Assembly: GCA_023512435.1 (NCBI GenBank)
Contig: JAILZP010000014.1
Location: forward strand, 1-64,000
Length of the DNA stretch: 64,000 nucleotides
Source: Peptococcaceae bacterium
GTDB taxonomy: Bacteria; Bacillota; Desulfotomaculia; Desulfotomaculales; Desulfocucumaceae
Reading direction: 5' to 3'
A program made the position numbers and the translations under genes. Of this stretch, positions 9,724 to 18,732 are shown piece after piece (within the stretch, counting starts at the first letter, position 1; each line of letters starts with the position of its first letter). Below the pieces are notes generated by a model, which saw nothing but the letters and a program-made list of their open reading frames with translations, made no database searches and was not told the DNA's origin.

Positions 9724-10845
9724 TTGCGGAAAATATCCACGTACTCCCTGTACCCGGGGCTGGAAGTGGCCCGCCCGGTGTACAACAAAAATGGACAGCC
9801 CCTGCTCGCCAAAGGAACCATATTGACCGAGAGATTCATTGAAAGGCTGAAAGAATTAGGCATTCCGTCGCTGTATGTGGAGGACGGGCTGCTTCCGGAC
9901 ATAGAGATTGATGATGTTATAAGCGAGGAAACCAGGACCAATGCCGTGTCCCTGGTCAGGAGCCTGATGGGGGAAAAGGGGCAGGAACCGGGCGCCGTGT
10001 TAAAAAAAGCGACCATCTTGGGCAAAGAGCTGGCGGCCACCGTTTTTGAAATAGTTGACCAGCTTCTGATGAACAGAAATACAATGGTGAACTTGGTGGA
10101 TATAAGATCCCATGACCAGTACACGTTCAATCACTCGGTGAACGTCTGCGTTTTGTCGGTGCTCACGGGGATAGCCATGGGTTACAGCAGGGACAGGCTG
10201 GGCTTGCTGGCCATGGGCAGCCTGTTGCATGATGTGGGCAAAATCCGCATTCCCCCGGAGATATTGAACAAGCCCGGCAAACTGTCGGCGGAGGAGTATG
10301 AACTGGTTAAAATGCACTGCCAGTTCGGGTTTGAAATTATAAAAAGCAGCGAGGTCACCGACATTGTGGCGGCCTCCATTTCCCTGCAGCACCATGAAAG
10401 ATATGACGGGCAGGGGTACCCCCACCGGCTGAAAGAAAAAAAGATCCACGAGTTTTCCCGCATTGTGGGGGTTGTGGACACTTACGACGCCGTGACCTCG
10501 GACAGGGTCTACCGGAAGGCCTTTCCACCCCATGAGGCTTATGAATTAATTTCCGGCGCCGGAGGACACCTTTTCGACTATGAAATTACCAGGGCCTTCC
10601 TCAGCTATATTCCGGCCTATCCCGTGGGCACCATCGTGATCCTCAACACCAACGAGGTGGGGGCGGTGGTGGAAAACGTCAGGGGATACTCCAAGTTCCC
10701 CAGGGTGAGAATACTGTTCGATCCTTACGGCAAATACGTTGAAAACGGCAAAGAAATCTGGCTGGCCGAGAAAACGGAATATTATGTAGTGCGCACCGTT
10801 GAAAATGTAGCGGATGTCCAAAGGCGAACGGGAAAAAATAGATGA
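9724..10845 (+). CDS. HD-GYP domain protein, probable c-di-GMP phosphodiesterase
   Basis: A 373-residue soluble protein with three parts. The N-terminal segment (1-60, ISTYSLYPGLEVARPVYNKN) is typical of proteins fused to HD-GYP domains. The HD-GYP domain has HDVGK at 169-173 and HHERYDGQGYP at 223-233, so metal ligands and the GYP signature are present. A C-terminal beta-rich domain begins at about residue 297 (YPVGTIVILNTNEVG). The predicted reaction is hydrolysis of cyclic di-GMP, but there is no receiver domain to name the signal. The start is TTG 9724 with AGGAAGAAGG at 9706-9715. It stands alone between dedA and a ligase gene. Confidence 0.9.
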   Translation: MRKISTYSLYPGLEVARPVYNKNGQPLLAKGTILTERFIERLKELGIPSLYVEDGLLPDIEIDDVISEETRTNAVSLVRSLMGEKGQEPGAVLKKATILGKELAATVFEIVDQLLMNRNTMVNLVDIRSHDQYTFNHSVNVCVLSVLTGIAMGYSRDRLGLLAMGSLLHDVGKIRIPPEILNKPGKLSAEEYELVKMHCQFGFEIIKSSEVTDIVAASISLQHHERYDGQGYPHRLKEKKIHEFSRIVGVVDTYDAVTSDRVYRKAFPPHEAYELISGAGGHLFDYEITRAFLSYIPAYPVGTIVILNTNEVGAVVENVRGYSKFPRVRILFDPYGKYVENGKEIWLAEKTEYYVVRTVENVADVQRRTGKNR

Positions 10846-11008
10846 CATTATTCCCAAGAGGACGGGGGACTTTTCGGCGGCGGGGAGGAATCGGGCGGCA
10901 TTATGTTGAATATTAAGAAAAATAGCTAATGCGCGTATATTGGTAATTTTATGCGGACTTCCTTTTACCGGGGGAAGAGTCAATTAAATCACAAGGAGAT
11001 GAAAGCCG

Positions 11009-12613
11009 ATGCGAAATGTCTGTTACGAGCCGCTTACCCCCATCAGTTTCATCAGGAGGAGCGCCGCGGTGTTCCCCGGCAAAACCGCGGTGGTTTACAA
11101 CGACCGGCGCTTTACATACGCCCAGTTTTACGAGCGGGTGAACAGGCTGGCCAGCGCCCTGAGCAAGGCGGGTGTCGGCAGGGGAGACAAGGTGGCCTTT
11201 CTTTGTCCCAACATTCCTCCCATGCTGGAGGCCCATTTCGGGGTGCCGATGTTGGGCGGGGTGCTGGTGAGCATCAATATTCGCCTCTCATCAAGGGAAA
11301 TAGCCTATATCCTGAACCATTCGGACACCAAGGCGCTTTTTGTGGATGCCGAATTTGCCGGACTGATTGACCAGATAAAAGGGGAAATCCCCAACATCAA
11401 GACCATCGTCAATATACTGGACGGGGTTGAAGAAAAGCCCCTGGAGGGGCCGGAGTACGAGGAGTTTCTGCTGACCGGCGATCCGCAGCCTTTCCCCTGC
11501 CCGGTGGAGGACGAGCTGGAGAACATAACCATAAACTACACCAGCGGGACCACCGGCCTGCCCAAGGGGGTCATGTACAGCCACCGGGGAGCCTACCTGA
11601 ACGCGGTGGGCGAGATCATGGAGCACCGGATGACCTCGGATTCCGTCTACCTGTGGACCCTGCCCATGTTCCACTGCAACGGCTGGTGCTTCACCTGGGC
11701 CGTGACGGCCATCGGGGGCACCAACGTCTGCCTGCGCAGGGTGGTTCCCGAGGAAATCTACCGTCTTATTGAGCAGGAGGGTGTCAGCCACCTGTGCGCC
11801 GCCCCCACCGTGCTGATTGCCATGGCCGGCTATCCAAAGGCCAGGGAATGCAAGATGAAGACCGTCCTGAATGTCATTACCGCCGGGGCGCCGCCGGCCC
11901 CCACGGTGATCAGGAACATGGAGTCCATAGGAGCCGTGGTTACCCAGGTATACGGCCTTACCGAGGTTTACGGGCCCCACAGCATCTGCGAGTGGCACAG
12001 GGAGTGGGACTCCCTGGATGCCGATGAGAGGGCCAAAATCAAGGCCCGGCAGGGCGTGCCGTACATCACGGCGGAGTTCATGGCCGTGGTGAACCCGGCC
12101 GATATGGCCGAGGTGCCCGCCGACGGCGCCTCAATGGGCGAAATAGTCATGCGCGGCAACAATGTCATGCTGGGTTATTACAAGCAGCCCAAGGAGACCG
12201 AGGAAGCCTTCAGGGGCGGCTGGTTCCACAGCGGGGACCTGGCGGTCAGGCACCCGGACGGGTACGTCGAGATTAAGGACAGGATGAAGGACATCATCAT
12301 CAGCGGCGGCGAGAATATCTCCACCGTCGAGGTGGAAAACGTCATCTACCAGCACCCCGACGTGCTGGAGGTGGCCGTGGTGGCCGTTCCCGATCCTAAG
12401 TGGGGCGAAGTTCCGAAGGCATTCGTGGTGCCGAAGCCGGGATCCACTCCCACCGCCGAAGACATCATCAACTTCTGCCGGGAGCGTATTGCCAGGTTCA
12501 AGGTGCCGAAACACGTCGAGTTCGGCGAACTTCCAAAAACATCCACCGGCAAGATCATGAAGTACCGCCTCCGGGAAAAAGAGTGGAAGGGGTATGACAA
12601 GAGGGTCAACTGA
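11009..12613 (+). CDS. Acyl-CoA ligase (AMP-forming), long/medium-chain type
   Basis: An adenylate-forming ligase that makes acyl-CoA from a carboxylic acid, ATP and CoA (534 residues). The P-loop is YTSGTTGLPKG (177-187), the A5 region is QVYGLTEVYG, the hinge is SGDLAVRHPDGY...KDRMKD, and the C-terminal catalytic lysine lies in PKTSTGKIMKYRLR. LWTLPMFHCNGWCFTW resembles the fatty-acid ligase subfamily that acts on short or branched acids. The start is ATG 11009 with AAGGAGA about 10 bases upstream. A PAS sigma-54 activator follows. The true substrate cannot be read from sequence. Confidence 0.9.
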   Translation: MRNVCYEPLTPISFIRRSAAVFPGKTAVVYNDRRFTYAQFYERVNRLASALSKAGVGRGDKVAFLCPNIPPMLEAHFGVPMLGGVLVSINIRLSSREIAYILNHSDTKALFVDAEFAGLIDQIKGEIPNIKTIVNILDGVEEKPLEGPEYEEFLLTGDPQPFPCPVEDELENITINYTSGTTGLPKGVMYSHRGAYLNAVGEIMEHRMTSDSVYLWTLPMFHCNGWCFTWAVTAIGGTNVCLRRVVPEEIYRLIEQEGVSHLCAAPTVLIAMAGYPKARECKMKTVLNVITAGAPPAPTVIRNMESIGAVVTQVYGLTEVYGPHSICEWHREWDSLDADERAKIKARQGVPYITAEFMAVVNPADMAEVPADGASMGEIVMRGNNVMLGYYKQPKETEEAFRGGWFHSGDLAVRHPDGYVEIKDRMKDIIISGGENISTVEVENVIYQHPDVLEVAVVAVPDPKWGEVPKAFVVPKPGSTPTAEDIINFCRERIARFKVPKHVEFGELPKTSTGKIMKYRLREKEWKGYDKRVN

Positions 12614-12765
12614 TGCCGGGGCCGGGCAATCCTCCGGCCCGCCCGCACATCCCGCAACACGCGTGAAATCTGCCCTGCCGGGCGGTTCATTTCCCCGGGG
12701 GGCAAATTTCTTTTGCTTCTGAAATGGCGGGAGGGGTGAGTATAAAATTATTTACAATAAAAGTG

Positions 12766-12794
12766 TTAACTTTTAATAACTTTTGAGGTACAAT
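12766..12794 (+). promoter_or_regulatory. Possible sigma-A promoter of the PAS sigma-54 activator gene
   Basis: TTAACT (12766-12771) and TACAAT (12789-12794) are separated by 17 bases in the AT-rich part of the gap 12614-12849. The GC-rich first half of the gap holds a GGGCCGG/CCGGCCC hairpin without a T run. Confidence 0.4.
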
Positions 12795-12849
12795 GAAGTA
12801 CAGTAATTCCAAAAATTCTGTAAAGTGAAAAAATGCCGGTGGTGATGCA

Positions 12850-14280
12850 ATGGTTCACCGGGAAGGAACGAACTCAAACTGGGGTTTAAGAGGAGACGTG
12901 CCGGCCGACAGGTTGCTGCAGGCCATATTCAACAACCGCCACGAGGGCCTGGTGGTTGTTGACAGCCAGGGAGTTATCGGGCAGATCAGCGAATCGCTGG
13001 TTGATGTTCTACAGAAAAGCCAGAACTATTTCATTGGCCGGCCCATCAGCGAAACCTGCCCGTATTTCCGCAGGATAGCCAGGGTGCTCAGGACCGGCAG
13101 CCCCGAATTCGGCAAGATCCAGGCCATCTCCGGAAAAAGCGTGATGGTGGACTACATACCGATTACCGACCATGGGGAGATTACCGGCGCCCTGGCCAAG
13201 GTGACCTTTTTAAGCCCCCAGTATCCCGGGGAAAAGAGGCCTGCCGCGGGCAAGGGGAGAAACAAAATTTCCGGCGGGCACGGGTATGGCGTAAAATACA
13301 ACATCGACAACATATTGGGATCCAGTCCCCAGATGATCGACCTCAAGGAGACGCTGCTGAAAATAGCCCCCAGGAATTCAAACGTGTTGATCACCGGGGA
13401 GTCGGGCACCGGAAAGGAACTGTTCGCCCAGGCCATTCACGCCGCCAGCCTCCGGAGGGCGGGGCCCTTTGTCAAGATCAACTGCGCCGCCATACCGGAA
13501 AATCTCCTGGAATCAGAGTTTTTCGGCTACGAGGAGGGAGCCTTCACCGGTTCCAAAAAAGGTGGCCAGGCCGGAAAGCTGGAACTGGCCGACAAGGGGA
13601 CGGTCTTTCTTGATGAAATAGGCGAACTGCCCTTCACGCTCCAGGCCAAGCTTTTGCGTTTCATCCAGGACGGTGAGATCCAGAAACTGGGCAGCGGGGA
13701 GACATTTGTCTCCGATGTGCGCATTGTGGCCGCCACCAATGTCAACCTTGAACAGCTGGTGAAATACAGGAAGTTCAGGGAGGACCTGTACTACCGCCTC
13801 AACGTGGTCAACCTCAACATTCCCCCGCTGAGGGAGCGCAGGGAAGACATAACCCTGCTGGTTGACCACTTTATCGACAAGTTCAACCGTTTGTTCAAAT
13901 TCAAGGTGGCCGGGGTTTCGCCGGAGGTAAAGACCATTATGCACCGCTACAGCTGGCCGGGCAACGTCAGGGAACTGCAGAACGTCATCGAGAGGGCTTT
14001 CAATATCCTGGAAGGGAACATTATCCTTCCGTCCCACCTTCCGTCGTCACTTCTGAAAGAGACGGTATACACCGGGGAGAAGGCTGACCACCCCATAGCC
14101 AGTATAGCCTCCGCCCTGAACAAGGGACAGACTCTGGAAGAAATAATGGACCAGATGGAGAAGCTGGTGATTCTCCAGGCCCTGATGATCAGCCACGGCA
14201 ACAAGGCCAAAACCGCCCAGTTGCTGAACATATCCCGCCCGGGGCTGTACAAGAAGATGTCCAAACTGGGGCTGACTTGA
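12850..14280 (+). CDS. PAS-domain sigma-54-dependent activator
   Basis: A 476-residue enhancer-binding protein. A PAS-like sensor lies at about 20-120 (LQAIFNNRHEGLVVVDSQG). The AAA+ domain has Walker A GESGTGKE (183-190), the contact loop GAFTGS (230-235) and Walker B TVFLDEIGE (251-259). A Fis-type helix-turn-helix ends the protein (GNKAKTAQLLNISRPGLYKK). The last residue of the GAFTGA loop is Ser instead of Ala, which is uncommon. It sits between two acyl-CoA ligases, so control of acid activation is likely (inference). I found no convincing -24/-12 promoter beside the ligases. Confidence 0.93.
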   Translation: MVHREGTNSNWGLRGDVPADRLLQAIFNNRHEGLVVVDSQGVIGQISESLVDVLQKSQNYFIGRPISETCPYFRRIARVLRTGSPEFGKIQAISGKSVMVDYIPITDHGEITGALAKVTFLSPQYPGEKRPAAGKGRNKISGGHGYGVKYNIDNILGSSPQMIDLKETLLKIAPRNSNVLITGESGTGKELFAQAIHAASLRRAGPFVKINCAAIPENLLESEFFGYEEGAFTGSKKGGQAGKLELADKGTVFLDEIGELPFTLQAKLLRFIQDGEIQKLGSGETFVSDVRIVAATNVNLEQLVKYRKFREDLYYRLNVVNLNIPPLRERREDITLLVDHFIDKFNRLFKFKVAGVSPEVKTIMHRYSWPGNVRELQNVIERAFNILEGNIILPSHLPSSLLKETVYTGEKADHPIASIASALNKGQTLEEIMDQMEKLVILQALMISHGNKAKTAQLLNISRPGLYKKMSKLGLT

Positions 14281-14314
14281 CCACGTTTGTACCGGCCGGT
14301 CGATGGGGAGTAGC

Positions 14315-14369
14315 GATATCCGTGTACATGATAACAATAAATTACGTAAATTTATGTTTACAGGATATC
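14315..14369. repeat. Long imperfect inverted repeat
   Basis: GATATCCGTGTACAT (14315-14329) is complementary to ATGTTTACAGGATATC (14354-14369), with one mismatch and one bulge. The loop is AT-rich and nearly palindromic around ACGT. It lies 35 bases after the activator stop. No T run follows, so it is not a standard terminator. Confidence 0.6.
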
Positions 14370-14523
14370 AGACTGGCATCAGTCAAAAAAATTTACCGGC
14401 AGCCGCCGGGGTAGCTATACGCCCGTTAACCTCTAAAATTAAACCGCTCAGCTCCCAAAAGACAAAAATAACATAAATTTTGCAATATTCACATTTGTCC
14501 GTACGGGAAGGGGGAAAGTTAAG

Positions 14524-14545
14524 GCCAAATCGGAATAGATTTGGC
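14524..14545. promoter_or_regulatory. Perfect 8-bp inverted repeat, operator candidate
   Basis: GCCAAATC (14524-14531) and GATTTGGC (14538-14545) flank a 6-base spacer, 47 bases before the winged-helix gene. The rest of the 311-base gap from 14281 holds the larger inverted repeat and AT-rich sequence, with no gene that I can support. Confidence 0.5.
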
Positions 14546-14591
14546 GGGCTGCGGGGAGATTGACTTTTTCTATATGTTCTGGGGGGAGTCT

Positions 14592-14867
14592 ATGGGCGGG
14601 ATTAGGAAGGAGAGGGAGGATTTTATACCGGAATCCGGGCCGGTCAACAGAAATCAGAGAGTCTTAACCAAGGAAGCCATTATGTCGCTTCTGAGAAAAG
14701 GCCGGCACACGCCAAGGGAGATCGCCGAACATTTTGGACTTTCGGTTAATGTTGTCAGCGAACTGATTGATGAGCTGGTCAGGGCAGGAAGGGTGAGGAG
14801 GGAGGCGGGAAAGCGCCCTCTGGTCCGCCTGAGTGATCACTCCGAAAAGAGCCTTGGTGAAAAATAG
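14592..14867 (+). CDS. Small winged-helix DNA-binding protein
   Basis: A 91-residue protein. An unstructured 25-residue start is followed by a helix-turn-helix, TKEAIMSLLRKGRHTPREIAE and HFGLSVNVVSELIDELVRAG, and a basic wing (RVRREAGKRPLVRL). The pattern fits a MarR/ArsR-like winged helix without an effector domain. ATG 14592 is chosen because TGGGGGGAG lies at 14579-14587. A perfect inverted repeat lies 47 bases upstream, so autoregulation is possible. Family and target are unknown. Confidence 0.7.
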   Translation: MGGIRKEREDFIPESGPVNRNQRVLTKEAIMSLLRKGRHTPREIAEHFGLSVNVVSELIDELVRAGRVRREAGKRPLVRLSDHSEKSLGEK

Positions 14868-14918
14868 CCGCCGTTCTTTTATTCGTGCGGACAGGCGGCT
14901 GAATACGAAAAAAAAGAA
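14866..14918 (+). terminator. Alternative hairpins after the winged-helix gene
   Basis: AGCCGCC (14866-14872) pairs with GGCGGCT (14894-14900). TTCTTTTATTCGT (14874-14886) could instead pair with ACGAAAAAAAAGAA (14905-14918). The two pairings are interleaved, so they would compete or form a pseudoknot. The terminator role is uncertain because no T run follows. Confidence 0.35.
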
Positions 14919-14933
14919 AGCTTAAAATATCCC

Positions 14934-14988
14934 CGGTTGTGGGTTTGATGGATAACCATTTCATGGTTACCCACAAGCCCCACAACCG
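14934..14988 (+). promoter_or_regulatory. 55-base stem-loop in the leader of the second ligase gene
   Basis: CGGTTGTGGG (14934-14943) pairs with CCCACAACCG (14979-14988), and inside it TAACCAT (14953-14959) pairs with ATGGTTA (14963-14969) around a 3-base loop. It lies 140 bases upstream of the ATG at 15128. No T run follows. Confidence 0.5.
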
Positions 14989-15127
14989 CGACGGCTAGAG
15001 AGACAAACAACCACCACCACAATGATTTAATTTCCAGTTTTCAAGGGTCGATTTCCTCTCGAAAAAGGGCGTTCATGGATGCTCTGCATTGAGGGGAACT
15101 AAAAATATCATACGAGGAGGCGAATGA

Positions 15128-16789
15128 ATGGAAATAGGGAAAATCACAATTGGAGGGCTGGTGGATGAAATAGCCGCCAGGTTTCCCAATAACGATGCGC
15201 TGGTTTACCCAGACCTGGGCATCAGGTACAGCTATGAACAGTTCCGCCAGGTCTGCAACAGGGCGGCCAAGGGCTTCATGAAACTGGGCCTGCAGAAGGG
15301 TGATAAGGTCTCCATCTGGGCAAACAACGTTCCGGAATGGGTAATCACCCAGTTTGCCACCGGCAAGATGGGGGCAGTGATGGTAACGGTCAACACCAAC
15401 TACCGCTCCTTTGAACTGGAGTACCTGCTGAAGCAGTCCGACTCCACCACCCTTATACTGATTGCCGGGATTGTGGGAAAGGAATACCTGGACATGGTTT
15501 ACGAACTATGCCCGGAGCTTAGGGACTGCCAGCCCGGACAGCTGAAGTCGGCCAAGCTTCCCCTGCTGAAAAACATTATTTTCCTGGGGAAAGAAAGGCA
15601 TCCCGGAATGTTTGCCTGGGACGACATCATGGCCTTGGCCGACCAGGTCAGCGATGAAGAGCTGGCGGCCCGCCAGGCCTCTCTGGACCCCCATGACGTG
15701 ATCAACATGCAGTACACCTCGGGGACCACCGGTTTTCCCAAGGGGGTAATGCTTACCCACACCAACCTCATCGGCAACGCCGTCAGCCTGGCTGAGTGCA
15801 TGGCCTTTACGGACAGGGACCGGCTCTGCATACCGGTTCCATTCTTCCACTGCTTCGGGTGTGTTCTGGGCACCCTTACCTGCGTGGTATCCGGGGCGGC
15901 CATGGTGCCCGTGGTGGCCTTCAAGGCCCAGAAGGTGCTGGAGACAATAGAGAAGGAAAGGTGCACCGCGGTTCACGGGGTCCCCACCATGTTCATCGCC
16001 GAACTGGAGGAAATGGAGAAAAAACATTACGACACGTCATCCCTGCGGACCGGCATCATGGCCGGCGCCCCCTGCCCCATCGAGGTCATGAAGGCCGTGG
16101 TGAACAAGATGGGGGCAAGGGAAATCTGCATCACTTACGGACAGACCGAGGCTTCCCCGGGGATCACCATGACCAGGACCACCGACCCAATCGAACTGCG
16201 GGTGAGCACGGTGGGCAAGGCGCTGCCCAACGTGGAGGTCAAGATCGTGGACCCGGCCACCGGGAAGACGGTGCCGCCGGGGGTGCAGGGAGAGCTTTGC
16301 ACCAGGGGCTACCACGTGATGAAGGGCTATTACAACATGCCCGAGGCCACCGCTTCGGCCATCGACGGCGACGGGTGGCTGCACACCGGCGACCTGGCGG
16401 TCATGGACGAGAACGGCTACTGCAAGATCACCGGCCGGCTCAAGGACATGATCATCAGGGGCGGTGAGAACATCTACCCAAGGGAAATCGAGGAGTTCCT
16501 GTACACCAACCCGAAGGTCAAGGATGTCCAGGTGGTGGGTGTGCCCAGCGCCAAGTACGGCGAGGAAGTGGTGGCCTTTATCCAGTTGAAGGAGGGTCAG
16601 ACCGCCACCGAGGATGAAATAAAAGAATACTGCAAAGACAAGATTTCCAGGTTTAAGATACCTGCCTTCGTTCTCTTCGTGGACCAGTATCCAACCACCG
16701 CCAGCGGCAAGATTCAGAAGTACAAGCTCAGGGAGCAGGCCACCAAGATCCTGGGCAGGGAGAAGGACGCCAGTATAGAGACAGCCTGA
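15128..16789 (+). CDS. Acyl-CoA ligase (AMP-forming), fatty-acid type
   Basis: A 553-residue adenylate-forming ligase. The P-loop is YTSGTTGFPKG (196-206). GQTEASPGITMT and TGDLAVMDENGY...RLKDMIIRGGENIYPREIE are the A5-A8 motifs, and PTTASGKIQKYKLRE holds the catalytic lysine. VPFFHCFGCVLG is typical of the fatty-acyl-CoA synthase/FadD-like branch. The start is ATG 15128 with an ACGAGGAGG site. Another ligase follows after a gap of about 130 bases with a hairpin, and a sigma-54 activator lies upstream. The substrate is unknown. Confidence 0.92.
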   Translation: MEIGKITIGGLVDEIAARFPNNDALVYPDLGIRYSYEQFRQVCNRAAKGFMKLGLQKGDKVSIWANNVPEWVITQFATGKMGAVMVTVNTNYRSFELEYLLKQSDSTTLILIAGIVGKEYLDMVYELCPELRDCQPGQLKSAKLPLLKNIIFLGKERHPGMFAWDDIMALADQVSDEELAARQASLDPHDVINMQYTSGTTGFPKGVMLTHTNLIGNAVSLAECMAFTDRDRLCIPVPFFHCFGCVLGTLTCVVSGAAMVPVVAFKAQKVLETIEKERCTAVHGVPTMFIAELEEMEKKHYDTSSLRTGIMAGAPCPIEVMKAVVNKMGAREICITYGQTEASPGITMTRTTDPIELRVSTVGKALPNVEVKIVDPATGKTVPPGVQGELCTRGYHVMKGYYNMPEATASAIDGDGWLHTGDLAVMDENGYCKITGRLKDMIIRGGENIYPREIEEFLYTNPKVKDVQVVGVPSAKYGEEVVAFIQLKEGQTATEDEIKEYCKDKISRFKIPAFVLFVDQYPTTASGKIQKYKLREQATKILGREKDASIETA

Positions 16790-16863
16790 TCCGGCCGGTA
16801 TTGCCCCGGGGCGACAGATAAATGAAAACAAAAGAATATACTGAACCGATAAACTGCACATTC

Positions 16864-16896
16864 AGGCAAGTTGCAGAAATGCTTGCCTTGTGTTTT
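16864..16896 (+). terminator. Hairpin with T-rich tail in the leader of the third ligase gene
   Basis: AGGCAAG (16864-16870) pairs with CTTGCCT (16882-16888), followed by TTGTGTTTT. It ends 21 bases before the ATG at 16918, so it may act as an attenuator, or as a terminator for the upstream ligase with read-through. Confidence 0.45.
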
Positions 16897-16917
16897 GAAA
16901 ACGATGGGAGGATGATT

Positions 16918-18549
16918 ATGACCAGGCACAACATGACTGACTACGATAAAACTTACGCCGAGTTCAAACTGGAAGTGCCGGAGTATTTCAATTTCGCCAG
17001 GGACGTGCTGGACAAGTGGGCCGAGGATCCGGACAAGCTGGGGATGTGGTGGATTGACGACTACGGCCATGAGGTCAAGAAGACCTTCAGGGAGCTGTGC
17101 GACGATTCGCGGAAGGTTTGCAACATGCTGGCCGGCCAGGGGGTAAAGAGGGGCGATGTGGTGATCGTCATCCTGCCCAGGCTGATCGAGTGGTGGGTGA
17201 TCAACATAGCCTGCCTGAGGATGGGCGCAGTCATCAGTCCAGGCACCACCCAGCTCACCGCCAAGGACATTAAATACCGCTTTGAAGCCTCGGATGCGGT
17301 GTGCATCATCACCGACAACGCCATCGCGCCCAGGGTGGACGAGGTGATTGGCCAATGCCCCACGGTGAAGACCAGGATAATCATCGGGGAGAGCCGGGAA
17401 GGGTGGCTTAATTACGCCGACCTGTTTGCCGCGGCACCGGACAGGTTCGAGACGGCCAACACCCGCAGCGATGACAACGCCATCCTTTATTTCACCTCGG
17501 GGACCACGGGATACCCGAAAATGACCGTGCACACCCATGCCTCTTATCCCATCGGCCATAAAATCACCGGCCAGTTCTGGCTTGACCTGCGCCCTGACGA
17601 CCTGCACTGGAACCTCAGCGACACCGGCTGGGCCAAAGCGGCCTGGAGTTCCTTCTTCGGCCCGTGGAATACGGGGGCGGCCATATTCGTACACCACAGC
17701 TCCAGGTTCGACACCAAGAGGACCCTGGAGATCCTCAGCAAGTACCCCATCACCACCATGTGCGGAGCCCCCACCAACTACCGGATGCTGGTGCTGGAGG
17801 ACCTGAAGGCTTATAAATACCCGACCTTAAGGCACTGCGTGGGCGCCGGGGAGCCTCTGAACCCCGAGGTCATCGAGGTATGGAAGGAGGCCACCGGGCT
17901 GACCATCCGGGACGGGTACGGGCAGACCGAAACCGTGCTGCTGGCCGGCAGCTTCCCGTGCATTGAGCCCCGCTTCGGGTCCATGGGCAAGCCCTCGCCC
18001 GGATTTGACATCCAGGTGATCGACGAGGAAGGCAATATACTGCCTCCCAACCGGGAAGGTGACATTGCCATCAGGGTAAAACCGGAAAGGCCGGTGGGGC
18101 TGTTCAAGGAATACTGGAAAAACCCCGAAAAGACCGCCAGCGTTTACCGGGGCGACTGGTACATCACCGGTGACCGGGCGTACAGGGACGATGACGGTTA
18201 CCTGTGGTTCGTGGGCCGGGCCGACGACGTCATCCTGGCTGCCGGCTACCGCATTGGCCCCTTCGAGGTGGAAAGCGCCCTGCTGGAACACGAAGCCGTG
18301 GCCGAATCCGCCGTGGTGTCAAGCCCCGACGAGATCAGGGGAGAGGTGGTCAAGGCCTTCATTGTGCTGGCTCCCGGATATCAGCCTTCTGACGGACTGG
18401 TGAAGGAATTGCAGGAACACGTTAAGAAGGTGACCGCGCCTTACAAGTACCCGAGGAAAATAGAATTTGTGGATTCCCTGCCCAAGACCGTCAGCGGCAA
18501 GATCCGGAGGGTGGAGCTCCGCGAAAGGGAATGGTCCGGGAAGAGGTAA
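16918..18549 (+). CDS. Medium-chain type acyl-CoA synthetase (AMP-forming)
   Basis: A 543-residue ligase of the medium-chain/acetyl-CoA-synthetase-like branch. Evidence is the FTSGTTGYPK P-loop (192-201), a long N-terminal region FNFARDVLDKWAEDPDK, the marker CVGAGEPLNPEV and DGYGQTETVLLAG. PKTVSGKIRRVELRE carries the catalytic lysine. ATG 16918 has GGGAGG six bases upstream; an in-frame start at 16822 would translate through the leader hairpin and is less likely. Members of this branch activate C4-C12 or aromatic acids, and which one applies here is not visible. Confidence 0.9.
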   Translation: MTRHNMTDYDKTYAEFKLEVPEYFNFARDVLDKWAEDPDKLGMWWIDDYGHEVKKTFRELCDDSRKVCNMLAGQGVKRGDVVIVILPRLIEWWVINIACLRMGAVISPGTTQLTAKDIKYRFEASDAVCIITDNAIAPRVDEVIGQCPTVKTRIIIGESREGWLNYADLFAAAPDRFETANTRSDDNAILYFTSGTTGYPKMTVHTHASYPIGHKITGQFWLDLRPDDLHWNLSDTGWAKAAWSSFFGPWNTGAAIFVHHSSRFDTKRTLEILSKYPITTMCGAPTNYRMLVLEDLKAYKYPTLRHCVGAGEPLNPEVIEVWKEATGLTIRDGYGQTETVLLAGSFPCIEPRFGSMGKPSPGFDIQVIDEEGNILPPNREGDIAIRVKPERPVGLFKEYWKNPEKTASVYRGDWYITGDRAYRDDDGYLWFVGRADDVILAAGYRIGPFEVESALLEHEAVAESAVVSSPDEIRGEVVKAFIVLAPGYQPSDGLVKELQEHVKKVTAPYKYPRKIEFVDSLPKTVSGKIRRVELREREWSGKR

Positions 18550-18561
18550 TACCGGTCATTT

Positions 18562-18595
18562 CTTCCGGCCGGGCGGGTCCGCGCCCGGCCGGAAG
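18562..18595. repeat. 14-bp GC-rich hairpin after the ligase gene
   Basis: CTTCCGGCCGGGCG (18562-18575) pairs fully with CGCCCGGCCGGAAG (18582-18595) around a 6-base loop. There is no T run on either side. It lies just past the stop at 18549 and may stabilise the 3' end. Confidence 0.6.
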
Positions 18596-18644
18596 GGGGC
18601 GGCATTGCCCGTAATGAAAAGCGGTTAAGCGGCGGGGCAAACAT

Positions 18645-18670
18645 AGGGGGCGTAAGTGATGCCCCCTTTT
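18645..18670 (+). terminator. Rho-independent terminator
   Basis: AGGGGGC (18645-18651) pairs with GCCCCCT (18661-18667) around a 9-base loop, with TTTT at 18667-18670. It ends the ligase transcription unit. Confidence 0.7.
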
Positions 18671-18684
18671 AGCCGTGCCAGGCC

Positions 18685-18712
18685 GGTAACCGGGAATTGG
18701 GGACCGGGAGCT
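18685..18712. repeat. Heptad tract, GGGAATT family
   Basis: Four 7-base units (GGTAACC, GGGAATT, GGGGACC, GGGAGCT) lie between the terminator and the exonuclease start. Confidence 0.65.
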
Positions 18713-18732
18713 GTAAAAAGTAGAGCAAGAAT

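Noticed and set aside
16822-16917. Longer N-terminus for the third ligase
   Set aside because: The added 32 residues cross a hairpin with a T-rich tail and lack similarity to the family, and ATG 16918 has a well-placed GGGAGG.
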